Shown: in pieces, positions 1 to 9,185 of the stretch
Position numbering within the stretch: the first letter of the stretch is position 1
How the letters are laid out: each line of letters opens with the position of its first letter
Source: 1162T-S-0a-05 sp050299435
GTDB lineage: Bacteria > Pseudomonadota > Gammaproteobacteria > Pseudomonadales > Cellvibrionaceae
Assembly (NCBI GenBank): GCA_050299435.1
Contig: JBNKVX010000003.1
Location: 1-64,000 of the forward strand
Direction of reading: 5' to 3'
Length of the DNA: 64,000 nucleotides
The notes under the pieces: model-generated
Databases searched by the model: none
What the model was told of the DNA's origin: nothing
The model's input: only the letters and a program-made list of their open reading frames with translations
Program-made: the position numbers and the translations under genes

Positions 1-702
1 CCCATTGCCTGTGCCGGACCTTTGCTGGCGGCTGAATTAGAGGCGCTGGGGAAAGCATTAGCCAACCCTGAACGACCCATGGTTGCGGTTGTGGGAGGTT
101 CAAAAGTTTCAACCAAATTAACAGTCCTTGAAGCCCTTTCAAAAATTTGTGATGTGTTGGTTGTGGGAGGCGGTATTTCCAACACCTTCGTGGCATCAGA
201 AGGTCATGAAGTGGGCAATTCCCTGTATGAAAAAGATCTGATTCCAGAAGCACAAAGATTGTGTAAAGAAACAAAAGTTGTCTATGCGGAAGACGTGCGA
301 ACGACAAAGGTAGGTTTTAGTGATTGGGCCCATGATTCTGCAACGATGGAGAAGTCGTCCAGTGAAGTACAGTCAGATGAAGAGATCATAGATTACGGTC
401 CTAAAACAGCAGCTAAAGTGGCCGCCATTATTAAAGATGCAAAAACCATTATCTGGAATGGCCCTTGTGGGGTATTTGAGTACGATGCATTTGCAAAAGG
501 CACCGAGGTGGTAGCCAAAGCGATTGCCGACAGTGAGGCTTTTTCTATTGCAGGAGGTGGTGACACGCTTGCCGCCATTGATAAATTCGGCCTGGCTGAT
601 GCGATTTCTTACATTTCCACTGGTGGTGGCGCATTTCTTGAATACGTAGAAGGTAAAAAACTACCGGCGGTGGCCATACTTGAGACGCGCGCTAACGACT
701 AA
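1..702 (+). CDS. pgk: Phosphoglycerate kinase, 3' part
   Basis: Phosphoglycerate kinase catalyses 1,3-bisphosphoglycerate + ADP to 3-phosphoglycerate + ATP in glycolysis, in the cytoplasm. The frame is open from base 1, so the N-terminal substrate-binding half lies outside the window. What remains is the nucleotide-binding half: MVAVVGGSKVSTK, WNGPCGVFE and the C-terminal GGGDTLAA and STGGGAFLE motifs, all characteristic of the family. The stop codon at 700-702 runs into the ribosome binding site of ppc, so the two genes are probably co-transcribed. Identification is secure. Confidence 0.97.
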   Translation, partial: PIACAGPLLAAELEALGKALANPERPMVAVVGGSKVSTKLTVLEALSKICDVLVVGGGISNTFVASEGHEVGNSLYEKDLIPEAQRLCKETKVVYAEDVRTTKVGFSDWAHDSATMEKSSSEVQSDEEIIDYGPKTAAKVAAIIKDAKTIIWNGPCGVFEYDAFAKGTEVVAKAIADSEAFSIAGGGDTLAAIDKFGLADAISYISTGGGAFLEYVEGKKLPAVAILETRAND

Positions 703-715
703 GGGGAAGAATGCC

Positions 716-3361
716 ATGTTGCCAGATACTCTGAGAGACAATGTTCGATTATTGGGCGATCTTCTGGGCGAGAATATTCGCAAACACGAAGGCCCTGAAG
801 TGTTCGAAAAAATTGAAGAAATCAGAGCGCTGGCGAAGTCTCAAGCCAAAAGCGAGGCGGTGAACTCAGGAGAGCTGGTAGGCTTACTGGGTTCACTTGA
901 TGAGAAAGTCATCCTCCCCATCGTGCGCGCTTTCAATCAGTTTTTGAATTTAGCGAATATTGCCGATATGGAATATTTTTCCAGTGCCTTCGCACAACAT
1001 GGCGATGGCTTGGAAAACTTACTCAAAGGATTGATAGAAGAGAAAGGTAGTGATGCTGTTTACGACGTAATTCAAAATCTTTGCATCGAATTGGTGCTTA
1101 CTGCTCACCCAACCGAAGTGACACGCCGCACTTTAATTCAAAAATACGAAAAAATAGCAGACACCCTTTCTGATCGAAGTCGTCAGGATTTTTTGCGTTA
1201 TGAAGCTAATAAGATTGAAGGTCGACTTCGTAGACTAATTGAAGAAGTGTGGAACACCGATGAAATTCGCAGCGAACGGCCAACGGCGGTTGACGAAGCA
1301 AAGTGGGGTTTTGCTGTAATTGAAAACAGCTTATGGGAAGCTGTACCTGATTTCATTCGTCACATGGATCGCTTGTCACGCACTTATCTAGGGAAAAGTT
1401 TACCGCTTGATCTTCAGCCCTTTCGATTTTATTCGTGGATGGGAGGAGATCGTGACGGAAACCCGAATGTCACCAGCAAAGTAACCGAAGAGGTGATTTT
1501 ATTGGGACGCTGGATGGCTGCCAATTTATACCTCGGTGATGTTCACGAACTGGGTGCGGAACTCAGTATGTATCAAGCGAGTGCCGAGTTGCGATCCAGG
1601 TTGCCAAATCCGGAAAGTGCCACACCTTATCGCGATTACTTACATCAATTACGTTCGCGCCTTGAGGCAACCTTGAAGTGGACAAATGACTGTTTGAAGG
1701 ATCGCAGTACGCCGCTCAATGACAAAGTGATTTCTACCAAAGAAGAATTACTCGAACCGCTGCAAATTATTTTTCAATCTTTACAGGAATGTGGGTTTGC
1801 CTACGTCGCGAATGGTCCAATTACGGACACCATCAGACGAATATATGCTTTTGGTACAAATTTAGTCCCTCTGGATATTCGCCAGGACGGTGAACGTCAC
1901 GTAAAACTTCTGGATGAGCTAACGCTGTATTTAGAAATTGGTTCCTACCTGGAGTGGACAGAAGAAAAAAGACAAGAATTTTTATTAGATCAGCTCGCAA
2001 GTAAACGCCCACTCCTTCCTCAAGTATGGCCTGCGAGTGATGAAGCTAAAGAAGTCCTGGCAACGTGTAAAGTCATTGCTCAACAACCGCGAGAAACCTT
2101 ATCGCATTATGTGATTTCTATGGCACAACAACCTTCTGACGTGCTCGCGGTGGCCTTGTTGTTAAGGGAAAGTGGTGTGCGTTGGAACATGCCTATTGTG
2201 CCCTTATTTGAAACCCTGGATGATTTGGACCGAGCCCCCAGCGTGATGAATCGACTCTGGCAAAATCATTGGTACCGTAATTATATTTTGCATAGCCCTG
2301 AAGATGGCAGCGCTAAAGTTCAAGCGCAAACTGTGATGATTGGTTACTCTGATTCGGCAAAGGACGCGGGAAAACTTGCCGCAACCTGGGCCCAATATAA
2401 AGCACAAGAGAAGTTGGTACTTCTTGCTGATCAACATGATGTGAATCTGATTTTATTTCATGGTCGCGGCGGAACAGTTGGTCGCGGTGGTGGCCCTGTT
2501 GAAAAAGCGATGGCTTCGCAACCGCCGGGTTCAGTCAAAGGACGAATCCGTGTCACCGAGCAAGGTGAAATGATTCGTTATAAATTTGGTTTGCCGAGGT
2601 TGGCCTTTAACAGTCTGGCAACCTATGTCAGTGCAACTATGACAGCAACTATGAGCCCAGCTCCCGCGCCGAAAGATATATGGCGAGACACTATGGAAAC
2701 ACTTTCAAAAGTGAGTCTGGAGGCCTACCGCAGTGTAGTGCGTGGTCATAAAGATTTTGTTCCGTATTTTAGAAGTCTGACTCCGGAACAGGAATTGAGT
2801 AAGCTGGCCTTGGGGTCGCGCCCGGCTAAACGCAAAGCTAGCGGTGGTGTGGAAAGTTTGCGGGCCATTCCCTGGGTATTTGCCTGGGCGCAAGTGCGAT
2901 TGAATTTACCGGGTTGGTTAGGTACAGGCGACGCACTGGATTATGCCAATGAAAACTGCAAAGACATATTGGATGATATGTTACAAAATTGGCCGTTTTT
3001 TTCGGCCTATATTGATCTTTTGGAAATGGTACTGGGTAAAGCAGATTTAGAAGTTTGTACTTATTATGAGGCGCAGTTGGTGGCTGATGAGCATAGAGGC
3101 TTGGGCGTCATATTGCGTTCACAATTGAGTGAGCTTATGGATTCGCTTAACAAAATAAAAGGTCAAAAATATTTGTTAGCTTCAGACCCTTTGTTGCAAC
3201 AGTCGCTGGCAGTACGTAAACCTTATATTGACCCTTTAAATTATTTACAGGCGGAATTGCTAAAACGTGATCGTATGGCTGAAAAAATTTCGCCGGAACT
3301 TGAACAGGCGCTCAAAGTAACTATGGCGGGAATATCCGCAGGCATGCGCAATACCGGCTAA
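716..3361 (+). CDS. ppc: Phosphoenolpyruvate carboxylase
   Basis: This enzyme carboxylates phosphoenolpyruvate to oxaloacetate and refills the TCA cycle. The ATG at 716 is preferred over an upstream in-frame start at 680 because AGGGGAAG at 702-709 gives good spacing; the product is 881 residues, normal for bacterial PEPC. Visible signatures are the catalytic histidine in LTAHPTEV near residue 130, GYSDSAKDAG near 542, the glycine-rich FHGRGGTVGRGGGP loop near 581, and the C-terminal MRNTG end that forms part of the active site. It starts 13 bases after pgk. Its stop overlaps the stop of the convergent MATE gene. Confidence 0.97.
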   Translation: MLPDTLRDNVRLLGDLLGENIRKHEGPEVFEKIEEIRALAKSQAKSEAVNSGELVGLLGSLDEKVILPIVRAFNQFLNLANIADMEYFSSAFAQHGDGLENLLKGLIEEKGSDAVYDVIQNLCIELVLTAHPTEVTRRTLIQKYEKIADTLSDRSRQDFLRYEANKIEGRLRRLIEEVWNTDEIRSERPTAVDEAKWGFAVIENSLWEAVPDFIRHMDRLSRTYLGKSLPLDLQPFRFYSWMGGDRDGNPNVTSKVTEEVILLGRWMAANLYLGDVHELGAELSMYQASAELRSRLPNPESATPYRDYLHQLRSRLEATLKWTNDCLKDRSTPLNDKVISTKEELLEPLQIIFQSLQECGFAYVANGPITDTIRRIYAFGTNLVPLDIRQDGERHVKLLDELTLYLEIGSYLEWTEEKRQEFLLDQLASKRPLLPQVWPASDEAKEVLATCKVIAQQPRETLSHYVISMAQQPSDVLAVALLLRESGVRWNMPIVPLFETLDDLDRAPSVMNRLWQNHWYRNYILHSPEDGSAKVQAQTVMIGYSDSAKDAGKLAATWAQYKAQEKLVLLADQHDVNLILFHGRGGTVGRGGGPVEKAMASQPPGSVKGRIRVTEQGEMIRYKFGLPRLAFNSLATYVSATMTATMSPAPAPKDIWRDTMETLSKVSLEAYRSVVRGHKDFVPYFRSLTPEQELSKLALGSRPAKRKASGGVESLRAIPWVFAWAQVRLNLPGWLGTGDALDYANENCKDILDDMLQNWPFFSAYIDLLEMVLGKADLEVCTYYEAQLVADEHRGLGVILRSQLSELMDSLNKIKGQKYLLASDPLLQQSLAVRKPYIDPLNYLQAELLKRDRMAEKISPELEQALKVTMAGISAGMRNTG

Positions 3362-4719
3362 TTGTTTACCGTTAGGTTTTTTAACCAACGTTTTTTTCCA
3401 ATACGCCACCATATGGGTGGGAATTTAGCGGTATCTTCCAGATAAGTTACGATGTATAAAAGTTGAAAGGGAAGCTTAAAATAAAATAATCCCAGCACAA
3501 AAGCTGGAATTCCTATTGCCCACATGACGATTGTGTCCACGATCAGTACAAATTTATTGTCTGCGCCAGCACGGATGACACCAATAATGCGTTGCATATT
3601 AATTACTTTTATCCAGGTCAACATGCAAAACACCAACAAGGTTTTTTGCAGTAGTTTGCCGGTTTCTTCGCTCGCCTGGCTGAAGTAGCTCACGATAAGT
3701 GGCGACACTAACCACAGCAATAAACTTAAACTCAAAACGGCATAGATTGTCAGCTTGTCGAAAAATTTATAAAGCTGCCACGCTTCTTCTTTGTTATTTG
3801 CGCCCAGGGCGTGACCAATCATAATGGCAGACGCACTTGCAGTACCAATAAAAAAGGAAAAGAAAGCAGATTCGATAGGGACAATAATTCCCATTACAGC
3901 TAGTGCATCTGTGCCTGCATAACCCGTAAGTACATGGTAAGTGGCGTTGCCCAAAGCCCAAATAAAATAATTAGAAATTAAAGGTATCGCAAAAATTAAA
4001 AAATCTTTAATGCGCTTTAAACTAAAAACTTGATAAAAATCCAAATGTAATGCAGAAAAGACATGTTTTTTTACTGCTAACCAGATAACAATAATTGTGA
4101 CTTGTAACAGTCGCGAAGCCAGGGTTCCCCAAGCGGCGCCCGCGACACCGAGCTCGGGAAAACCAAAATGACCAAAAATCAGAACATAGTTGAAAAACAC
4201 GTTTGCGACGGCGGCAACAAATCCGATTAATAAAGGTAAGCCTGTTTCTCCAATTGCCCTCAGCGCTGCTTCAAAAATCACGATCCATTGCGTGAGTAAA
4301 AGCGCAAGTGCAGTAATGAGTAAATAACTTGAAGCAAGACGTATTACTTCCTTGTCAGGATTGAGAATGGACAACCACCAGGTATTATTAATTACAAACA
4401 ATACAACACAGGGAAGTATGAGCAGCGTGCCGACAAGGTAAGTAATCGCAAGTGTGTTGCGACTTGCTTGGATATCTTTAGCGCCGTGATATTGCGCCAG
4501 CAAAATGCTGCAGCCGGTAGCGACGCCCAACATGACGACCAAAAGTAAAAAGTGTATTTTCGCAGAGAGCCCGACCGCGGCAATGGCTGCGGCCCCTAAA
4601 CTACCCACCATAACGATATCAGCCATGCCGAGTACGGCCTGCAACAGCATTTGCAGCCCGACAGGCAGCGCGAGTTTAGAGACGCGGACCAGGAATTGGC
4701 GCTTGGAGTTGGGAGACAT
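3358..4719 (-). CDS. MATE family efflux transporter
   Basis: A 453-residue integral inner-membrane protein with about twelve hydrophobic segments and the N-terminal MATE pattern (LALPVGLQMLLQAVLGMADIVMVG). MATE transporters export cationic drugs or metabolites using Na+ or H+ gradients; the substrate here cannot be read from sequence. The ATG at 4719 (MSPNSKRQ) is chosen because the upstream in-frame extension is basic, polar and unlike the family. It is divergent from dxs with a 174-base gap. Its TAG stop at 3358-3360 overlaps the TAA stop of ppc, so there is no room for an intergenic terminator. Confidence 0.9.
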   Translation of the reverse strand: MSPNSKRQFLVRVSKLALPVGLQMLLQAVLGMADIVMVGSLGAAAIAAVGLSAKIHFLLLVVMLGVATGCSILLAQYHGAKDIQASRNTLAITYLVGTLLILPCVVLFVINNTWWLSILNPDKEVIRLASSYLLITALALLLTQWIVIFEAALRAIGETGLPLLIGFVAAVANVFFNYVLIFGHFGFPELGVAGAAWGTLASRLLQVTIIVIWLAVKKHVFSALHLDFYQVFSLKRIKDFLIFAIPLISNYFIWALGNATYHVLTGYAGTDALAVMGIIVPIESAFFSFFIGTASASAIMIGHALGANNKEEAWQLYKFFDKLTIYAVLSLSLLLWLVSPLIVSYFSQASEETGKLLQKTLLVFCMLTWIKVINMQRIIGVIRAGADNKFVLIVDTIVMWAIGIPAFVLGLFYFKLPFQLLYIVTYLEDTAKFPPIWWRIGKKRWLKNLTVNN

Positions 4720-4893
4720 GTACTTGAGACTAAAAAGCCTTGTTTTAATGTTGGTGGAATACCACTTTCTTCGGCGTCGCGATACTAACAAATTATGCCA
4801 GCGTGCGTGGTCGCAATTGAAGGTCTTTGCTTTTAAAAAGTGACTCTAGGCAATACAATTGCGCGTTACCTGAGACGCTGCGGTAAACGCCTG

Positions 4894-6813
4894 ATGTTTG
4901 AAGAAATACCCCTAAATCGCCCGCAAACTCCCCTTTTGGACACTGTGACACTTCCTGCTGATCTAAAACTGCTGGATGACAAGCAATTGCCTCAATTGGC
5001 CGAGGAATTACGTGAGTTTTTGCTCTACAGCGTTGGGCAAACGGGGGGACATTTTGGCGCTGGTCTGGGTGTAGTCGAGCTTACCGTTGCTTTACACTAT
5101 GTATTGAATACCCCCGACGATAAGCTGGTGTGGGATGTAGGGCATCAGTGTTACCCACATAAAATTCTGACGGGTCGTCGTGAAGCGATGAAGACGATAC
5201 GCCAACTGGGTGGATTGTCTGGCTTCAACAAACGTGCTGAAAGCGAATTTGATACCTTTGGCGTAGGGCATTCCAGCACTTCAATCAGCGCAGCCCTGGG
5301 AATGGCCATTGCGAATCAGATGCGCGATTTGCAAAACAAGACTGTGGCGGTGATCGGTGATGGCGCTATGACAGCGGGTATCGCATTCGAAGCCCTGAAT
5401 CATGCGGCTCACACCAGCGCTGACCTGCTTGTTGTCCTCAATGATAATAATATGTCGATCTCCAAAAACGTCGGTGGATTGGCAACCTATTTCTCCAAAA
5501 TCTGGGCAAGTAAGACCTATACCGCACTGCGTGAAGGCAGCAAACGCGTGCTGCAACGTGTGCCTCATGCCTGGGATTTGGCTCGGCGTACCGAAGAGCA
5601 TATGAAAGGCATGGTCTCGCCTGGCACCTTGTTTGAAGAGCTGGGATTTTATTATGTTGGTCCCATTGACGGTCACGACGTAAATCAATTGGTCCGTTAT
5701 CTAGGCAATATGCTAGAAATTAAAGGGCCCAAGCTTTTGCATGTCATCACCACGAAAGGCAAGGGTTTTGCCCCCGCAGAAAATGACCCGGTTGGCTACC
5801 ACGCGCTCAATAAAATTGAGCCTAAAAAGGCGGTCAGCATCGCCAAGCCAGTGGCCAACTCTGCTAAAAAATATCAGGATGTTTTTGGTGATTGGCTCTG
5901 TGATGTAGCGACTGTAGATCCGCACTTGATTGGAATTACGCCAGCGATGTGTGAAGGTTCGGGTATGGCTAAATTCGCTGAACAATTTCCGGATCACTAC
6001 CACGATGTGGCCATCGCAGAACAGCATGCTCTGACCTTTGCAGCGGGATTGGCCTGTGAGAAATTCAAACCGGTAGTGGCGATTTATTCCACTTTTTTAC
6101 AGCGGGCTTATGACCAGTTGGTGCATGATATTGCGCTGCAAAACCTTGATGTTACCTTTGCTATTGATCGAGCGGGCTTAGTCGGTGAAGACGGGCCTAC
6201 CCATGCCGGCGCCTTTGACATCAGTTATCTACGTTGTATTCCCAACATGTTAATTGCCACTCCCAGTGATGAAAACGAGTGTCGTCAACTCTTGTTCAGT
6301 TGTTACGACCATACCGGGCCGGCAGCGGTGCGCTATCCCAGGGGTAATGGAACAGGTGTTGAAATCGAATTGGAAAATGAAAAATTTCCAATCGGTGTGG
6401 GGAGGTTGTTGCGTGAGGGTGCTGGTGTTTGTATTTTAAATTTTGGTGTTCTACTGCCAGACGCTTTAAGCGTTGCAGCTCGAAATAATTTCAGTGTTGC
6501 TGATATGCGCTGGGCCAAGCCTTTAGATGAAAAATTAATACTGGAACTCGCCAGCAAACACACCCATTTCGTGACCCTGGAAGAAAATGCGATAGCGGGG
6601 GGAGCTGGCTCCGGAGTTTTAGAGCTTTTAGTGTCTAAAGGTCTAAATAAACCTGTTCTGCAACTCGGACTGAGCGATCAGTACTATGAACATGGGAAAC
6701 GTGAGGAATTGCTTCAGGTGGCAGGACTGGATCAAGCCTCAATAGAGCAGGGAATTCTGCGCTGGTTGAGAAACCTGAGTCAGGATGAAATTAATCTACA
6801 AAGCCTAAAATAA
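4894..6813 (+). CDS. dxs: 1-deoxy-D-xylulose-5-phosphate synthase
   Basis: First enzyme of the MEP isoprenoid pathway: thiamine-diphosphate-dependent condensation of pyruvate with glyceraldehyde 3-phosphate. The ATG at 4894 (MFEEIPLNRP) gives 639 residues, close to the family's usual 620-640; the upstream in-frame start at 4840 would add an atypical basic tail. The thiamine-diphosphate motif GDGAMTAG...NDNNMSI lies near residues 154-190, GPIDGHD lies in the middle domain, and AEQHALTFAAG near 375 carries the glutamate that activates the cofactor. No terminator is visible before the feo promoter. Confidence 0.96.
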   Translation: MFEEIPLNRPQTPLLDTVTLPADLKLLDDKQLPQLAEELREFLLYSVGQTGGHFGAGLGVVELTVALHYVLNTPDDKLVWDVGHQCYPHKILTGRREAMKTIRQLGGLSGFNKRAESEFDTFGVGHSSTSISAALGMAIANQMRDLQNKTVAVIGDGAMTAGIAFEALNHAAHTSADLLVVLNDNNMSISKNVGGLATYFSKIWASKTYTALREGSKRVLQRVPHAWDLARRTEEHMKGMVSPGTLFEELGFYYVGPIDGHDVNQLVRYLGNMLEIKGPKLLHVITTKGKGFAPAENDPVGYHALNKIEPKKAVSIAKPVANSAKKYQDVFGDWLCDVATVDPHLIGITPAMCEGSGMAKFAEQFPDHYHDVAIAEQHALTFAAGLACEKFKPVVAIYSTFLQRAYDQLVHDIALQNLDVTFAIDRAGLVGEDGPTHAGAFDISYLRCIPNMLIATPSDENECRQLLFSCYDHTGPAAVRYPRGNGTGVEIELENEKFPIGVGRLLREGAGVCILNFGVLLPDALSVAARNNFSVADMRWAKPLDEKLILELASKHTHFVTLEENAIAGGAGSGVLELLVSKGLNKPVLQLGLSDQYYEHGKREELLQVAGLDQASIEQGILRWLRNLSQDEINLQSLK

Positions 6814-6842
6814 TTCACCTTGCTATATCTCTGATCTACATC

Positions 6843-6861
6843 GATAATAGTAATCATTATT
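6843..6861. promoter_or_regulatory. Fur box upstream of feoAB
   Basis: GATAATAGTAATCATTATT matches the 19-bp Fur consensus GATAATGATAATCATTATC at 16 of 19 positions. It ends 27 bases before the feoA start codon, where it would cover the promoter. Repression of ferrous iron uptake by Fe2+-Fur is the established control of feo operons, so site and genes support each other. Confidence 0.88.
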
Positions 6862-6888
6862 AATTAGCTTAATTTTCCTTTTTCAAAG

Positions 6889-7146
6889 ATGTCAGATTCT
6901 CTACCCTTAAATCAATTGCGTGGCGGCCAACATGGCGTAATTGCTCACGTAAACTCCAGTGAAATGATGGAGAAACAGTGCCTGGCTCTGGGTCTGACAC
7001 CTGGCACTGAAATCCGTATATTGCGACAGGCTCGTGGCAAGGGCCCAATGCAGGTAAAAAGCCAGGGTAGTTATTTCGCCATTCGCGCAGAGGAAGCTGC
7101 ACACATCTATGTCAGTTTGCCAGCTGGGGAAAAAGGTTCAGAGTGA
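6889..7146 (+). CDS. feoA: Ferrous iron transport protein A
   Basis: A small 85-residue cytoplasmic SH3-like protein that partners the FeoB permease. Family features are the SLPLNQLRGGQHGVIAHV opening, the central ALGLTPGTEIRIL segment and the C-terminal IRAEEAAHIYV strand. The start is the ATG at 6889, directly downstream of a strong Fur site. Its stop codon overlaps the GTG start of feoB (GTGA), indicating translational coupling. No feoC-like gene follows. Confidence 0.94.
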   Translation: MSDSLPLNQLRGGQHGVIAHVNSSEMMEKQCLALGLTPGTEIRILRQARGKGPMQVKSQGSYFAIRAEEAAHIYVSLPAGEKGSE

Positions 7147-9185
7147 AAGAAGTCGCCATCCTTGGCAGCCCTAACTGCGGTAAAACCACAATATTCAATC
7201 GACTTACCGGCACGCGACAGCACACCGGTAACTGGCCTGGGGTAACAGTTGAACGCAAGGATGGCGATCTGGATTTAAATGGCGAGCGTGTGCGTCTCGT
7301 GGATTTACCTGGCATCTATTCACTTGAGAGCGATATTCAGGGCATTGACGCTGAAGTTGTCTATCGCTATTTGGCGGAGTCAAAAGCTTCCCTCGTCCTT
7401 CTGGTTCTAGACTCAACACGCCTGCCACGTCAATTGGCCTTACTGCCAGCGTTAATTAAATTTGGTGTGCCCATTTTATTGGTGGCAAATATGTTGGATG
7501 CCGCCGAAGAAGAAGGAATGCATGTTGACCTTGCAAGTCTGGCTCGCACTTCAAAACTGCCTGTAGTTGGTGTGGTTGGTTCAACTGGAAAAGGTATCCC
7601 TGAATTAAAACAGCAGATGGCTGGGCTCTTGCTAAGTTTCCCACCTGTTCCGACTCAAATTGATATTAATGACATTGCTGCACACTCTTATCGCCCTGGT
7701 AATGAAATAAGTCGAACAGAAAAAATAGATCGCTGGTTACTCCACCCGTGGTTAGCGCTGCCTTTCTTTTTGTTAGTGATGTATTTGTTATTTACGATTT
7801 CGGTCAATGTCGGTTCGGTATTCATTGAGTTTTTTGAAATACTTTTTGGAACGGCGGTGGTTGAAACACCGCGTTGGCTCTTGACCTCAATCGGCTCGCC
7901 TGAGTGGTTGCAAGTCATGATTGCCGATGGTGTTGGAGGGGGCATTCAATTAGTTGCTACCTTTATTCCTGTGATTGGTTGTTTGTATCTTTGTATGGCT
8001 GTGTTGGAAGACTCAGGATATTTGTCGCGAGCAGCCTTCGTTATTGATCGACTTATGGCCCGTATTGGATTACCTGGGCAAGCTTTTATTCCTCTTATAG
8101 TGGGATTCGGCTGCAATGTTCCTTCAGTAATGGCTTCACGTTCCCTAAACCAACTGAGTGCGAGATTAACAACAATCTTTATTGCGCCCTTTATGTCTTG
8201 CGGAGCGCGTTTATCGGTTTACGTTTTTGTTGGCACCGCGTTTTTTCCAAAGCAAGCACATAACGCAATTTTTGCGCTCTATCTTTTAGGGATTGTTGTT
8301 GCGGTTTTATCGGCATGGATATTACGCCGGAAATTATTTAGTGATCGTCCAGGTATTAATATCAGTGAGATGCCGGCGTATCACAGGCCATTGTTGAGAA
8401 ATGTTTTAACTCAAGCCTGGCATCGCTTGCATTCCTTTATTTGGCGTGCAGGAAAAAGCATTGTTGCAGTGGTTTTTGTGCTTAACATTGTTTCTTCTTT
8501 CGGAACGGACGGCACTTGGGGAAATCAGAACACTGAGAAATCAGCACTGTCTTCACTGGGTAAGGTTATTACACCGGCTTTTGAACCTATTGGTATCGGC
8601 GAAGAAAATTGGCCCGCTACGGTAGGTTTATTTACCGGACTTTTCGCTAAAGAAGTTGTTGTGGGAACCCTGGATAATCTCTACGCACCACCGGAACTGG
8701 AAGAAGGTGTTGGCGGGATGCCAGCTTACGGAGCTGATGTTAGCGCAGCTTTTGCTAGTGTTGTAGATAACGGTAATGGACTGCTAGGCGCACTGGTTGA
8801 TCCGCTTGGTATTGGTTCGGCACAGGAAGAACTGGAAAATGAGTTGCCGGCTTCTTACAGCGCCATGCTTTCTTTATTTCCTTCTGCTTGGGGCGCCTTT
8901 TGTTATTTAGTCTTTATTCTTTTATACGCACCCTGTGTAGCAACAATTGGTGTAATGCAACGTGAAGCGGGTAAAGTTTGGTTGGGTTTCGCTATCTTTT
9001 GGAGCCTCTTGTTGTCGTATTGGTTAGCATCTTTTTTGTGGCATCTCAGTCTGGTTTTCGTGTCTCCAGTCTCTGCGCTGCTTTGGATAGTCTGTTCAAG
9101 TACGGTATTGTACTTTTCTTACAGCTTTATTCTTTCACAAATGCAAAAACAAATTGTCCAACAAATACCAGCCGTAAATATTTGA
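7143..9185 (+). CDS. feoB: Ferrous iron transport protein B
   Basis: Inner-membrane Fe2+ permease with an N-terminal G-protein domain. The GTG start at 7143 overlaps the feoA stop. The G1 loop reads GSPNCGKTT (most FeoB proteins have GNPNSGKTT), the G3 region is DLPGIYSL and the G4 position is NMLD. Two Gate domains follow, with GFGCNVPSVMASR and the TGLFAKEVVVGTL segment. At 680 residues it is somewhat shorter than the common 750 or so. The TGA stop at 9183-9185 directly abuts the stop of the convergent MscS gene. Confidence 0.95.
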   Translation: MKEVAILGSPNCGKTTIFNRLTGTRQHTGNWPGVTVERKDGDLDLNGERVRLVDLPGIYSLESDIQGIDAEVVYRYLAESKASLVLLVLDSTRLPRQLALLPALIKFGVPILLVANMLDAAEEEGMHVDLASLARTSKLPVVGVVGSTGKGIPELKQQMAGLLLSFPPVPTQIDINDIAAHSYRPGNEISRTEKIDRWLLHPWLALPFFLLVMYLLFTISVNVGSVFIEFFEILFGTAVVETPRWLLTSIGSPEWLQVMIADGVGGGIQLVATFIPVIGCLYLCMAVLEDSGYLSRAAFVIDRLMARIGLPGQAFIPLIVGFGCNVPSVMASRSLNQLSARLTTIFIAPFMSCGARLSVYVFVGTAFFPKQAHNAIFALYLLGIVVAVLSAWILRRKLFSDRPGINISEMPAYHRPLLRNVLTQAWHRLHSFIWRAGKSIVAVVFVLNIVSSFGTDGTWGNQNTEKSALSSLGKVITPAFEPIGIGEENWPATVGLFTGLFAKEVVVGTLDNLYAPPELEEGVGGMPAYGADVSAAFASVVDNGNGLLGALVDPLGIGSAQEELENELPASYSAMLSLFPSAWGAFCYLVFILLYAPCVATIGVMQREAGKVWLGFAIFWSLLLSYWLASFLWHLSLVFVSPVSALLWIVCSSTVLYFSYSFILSQMQKQIVQQIPAVNI

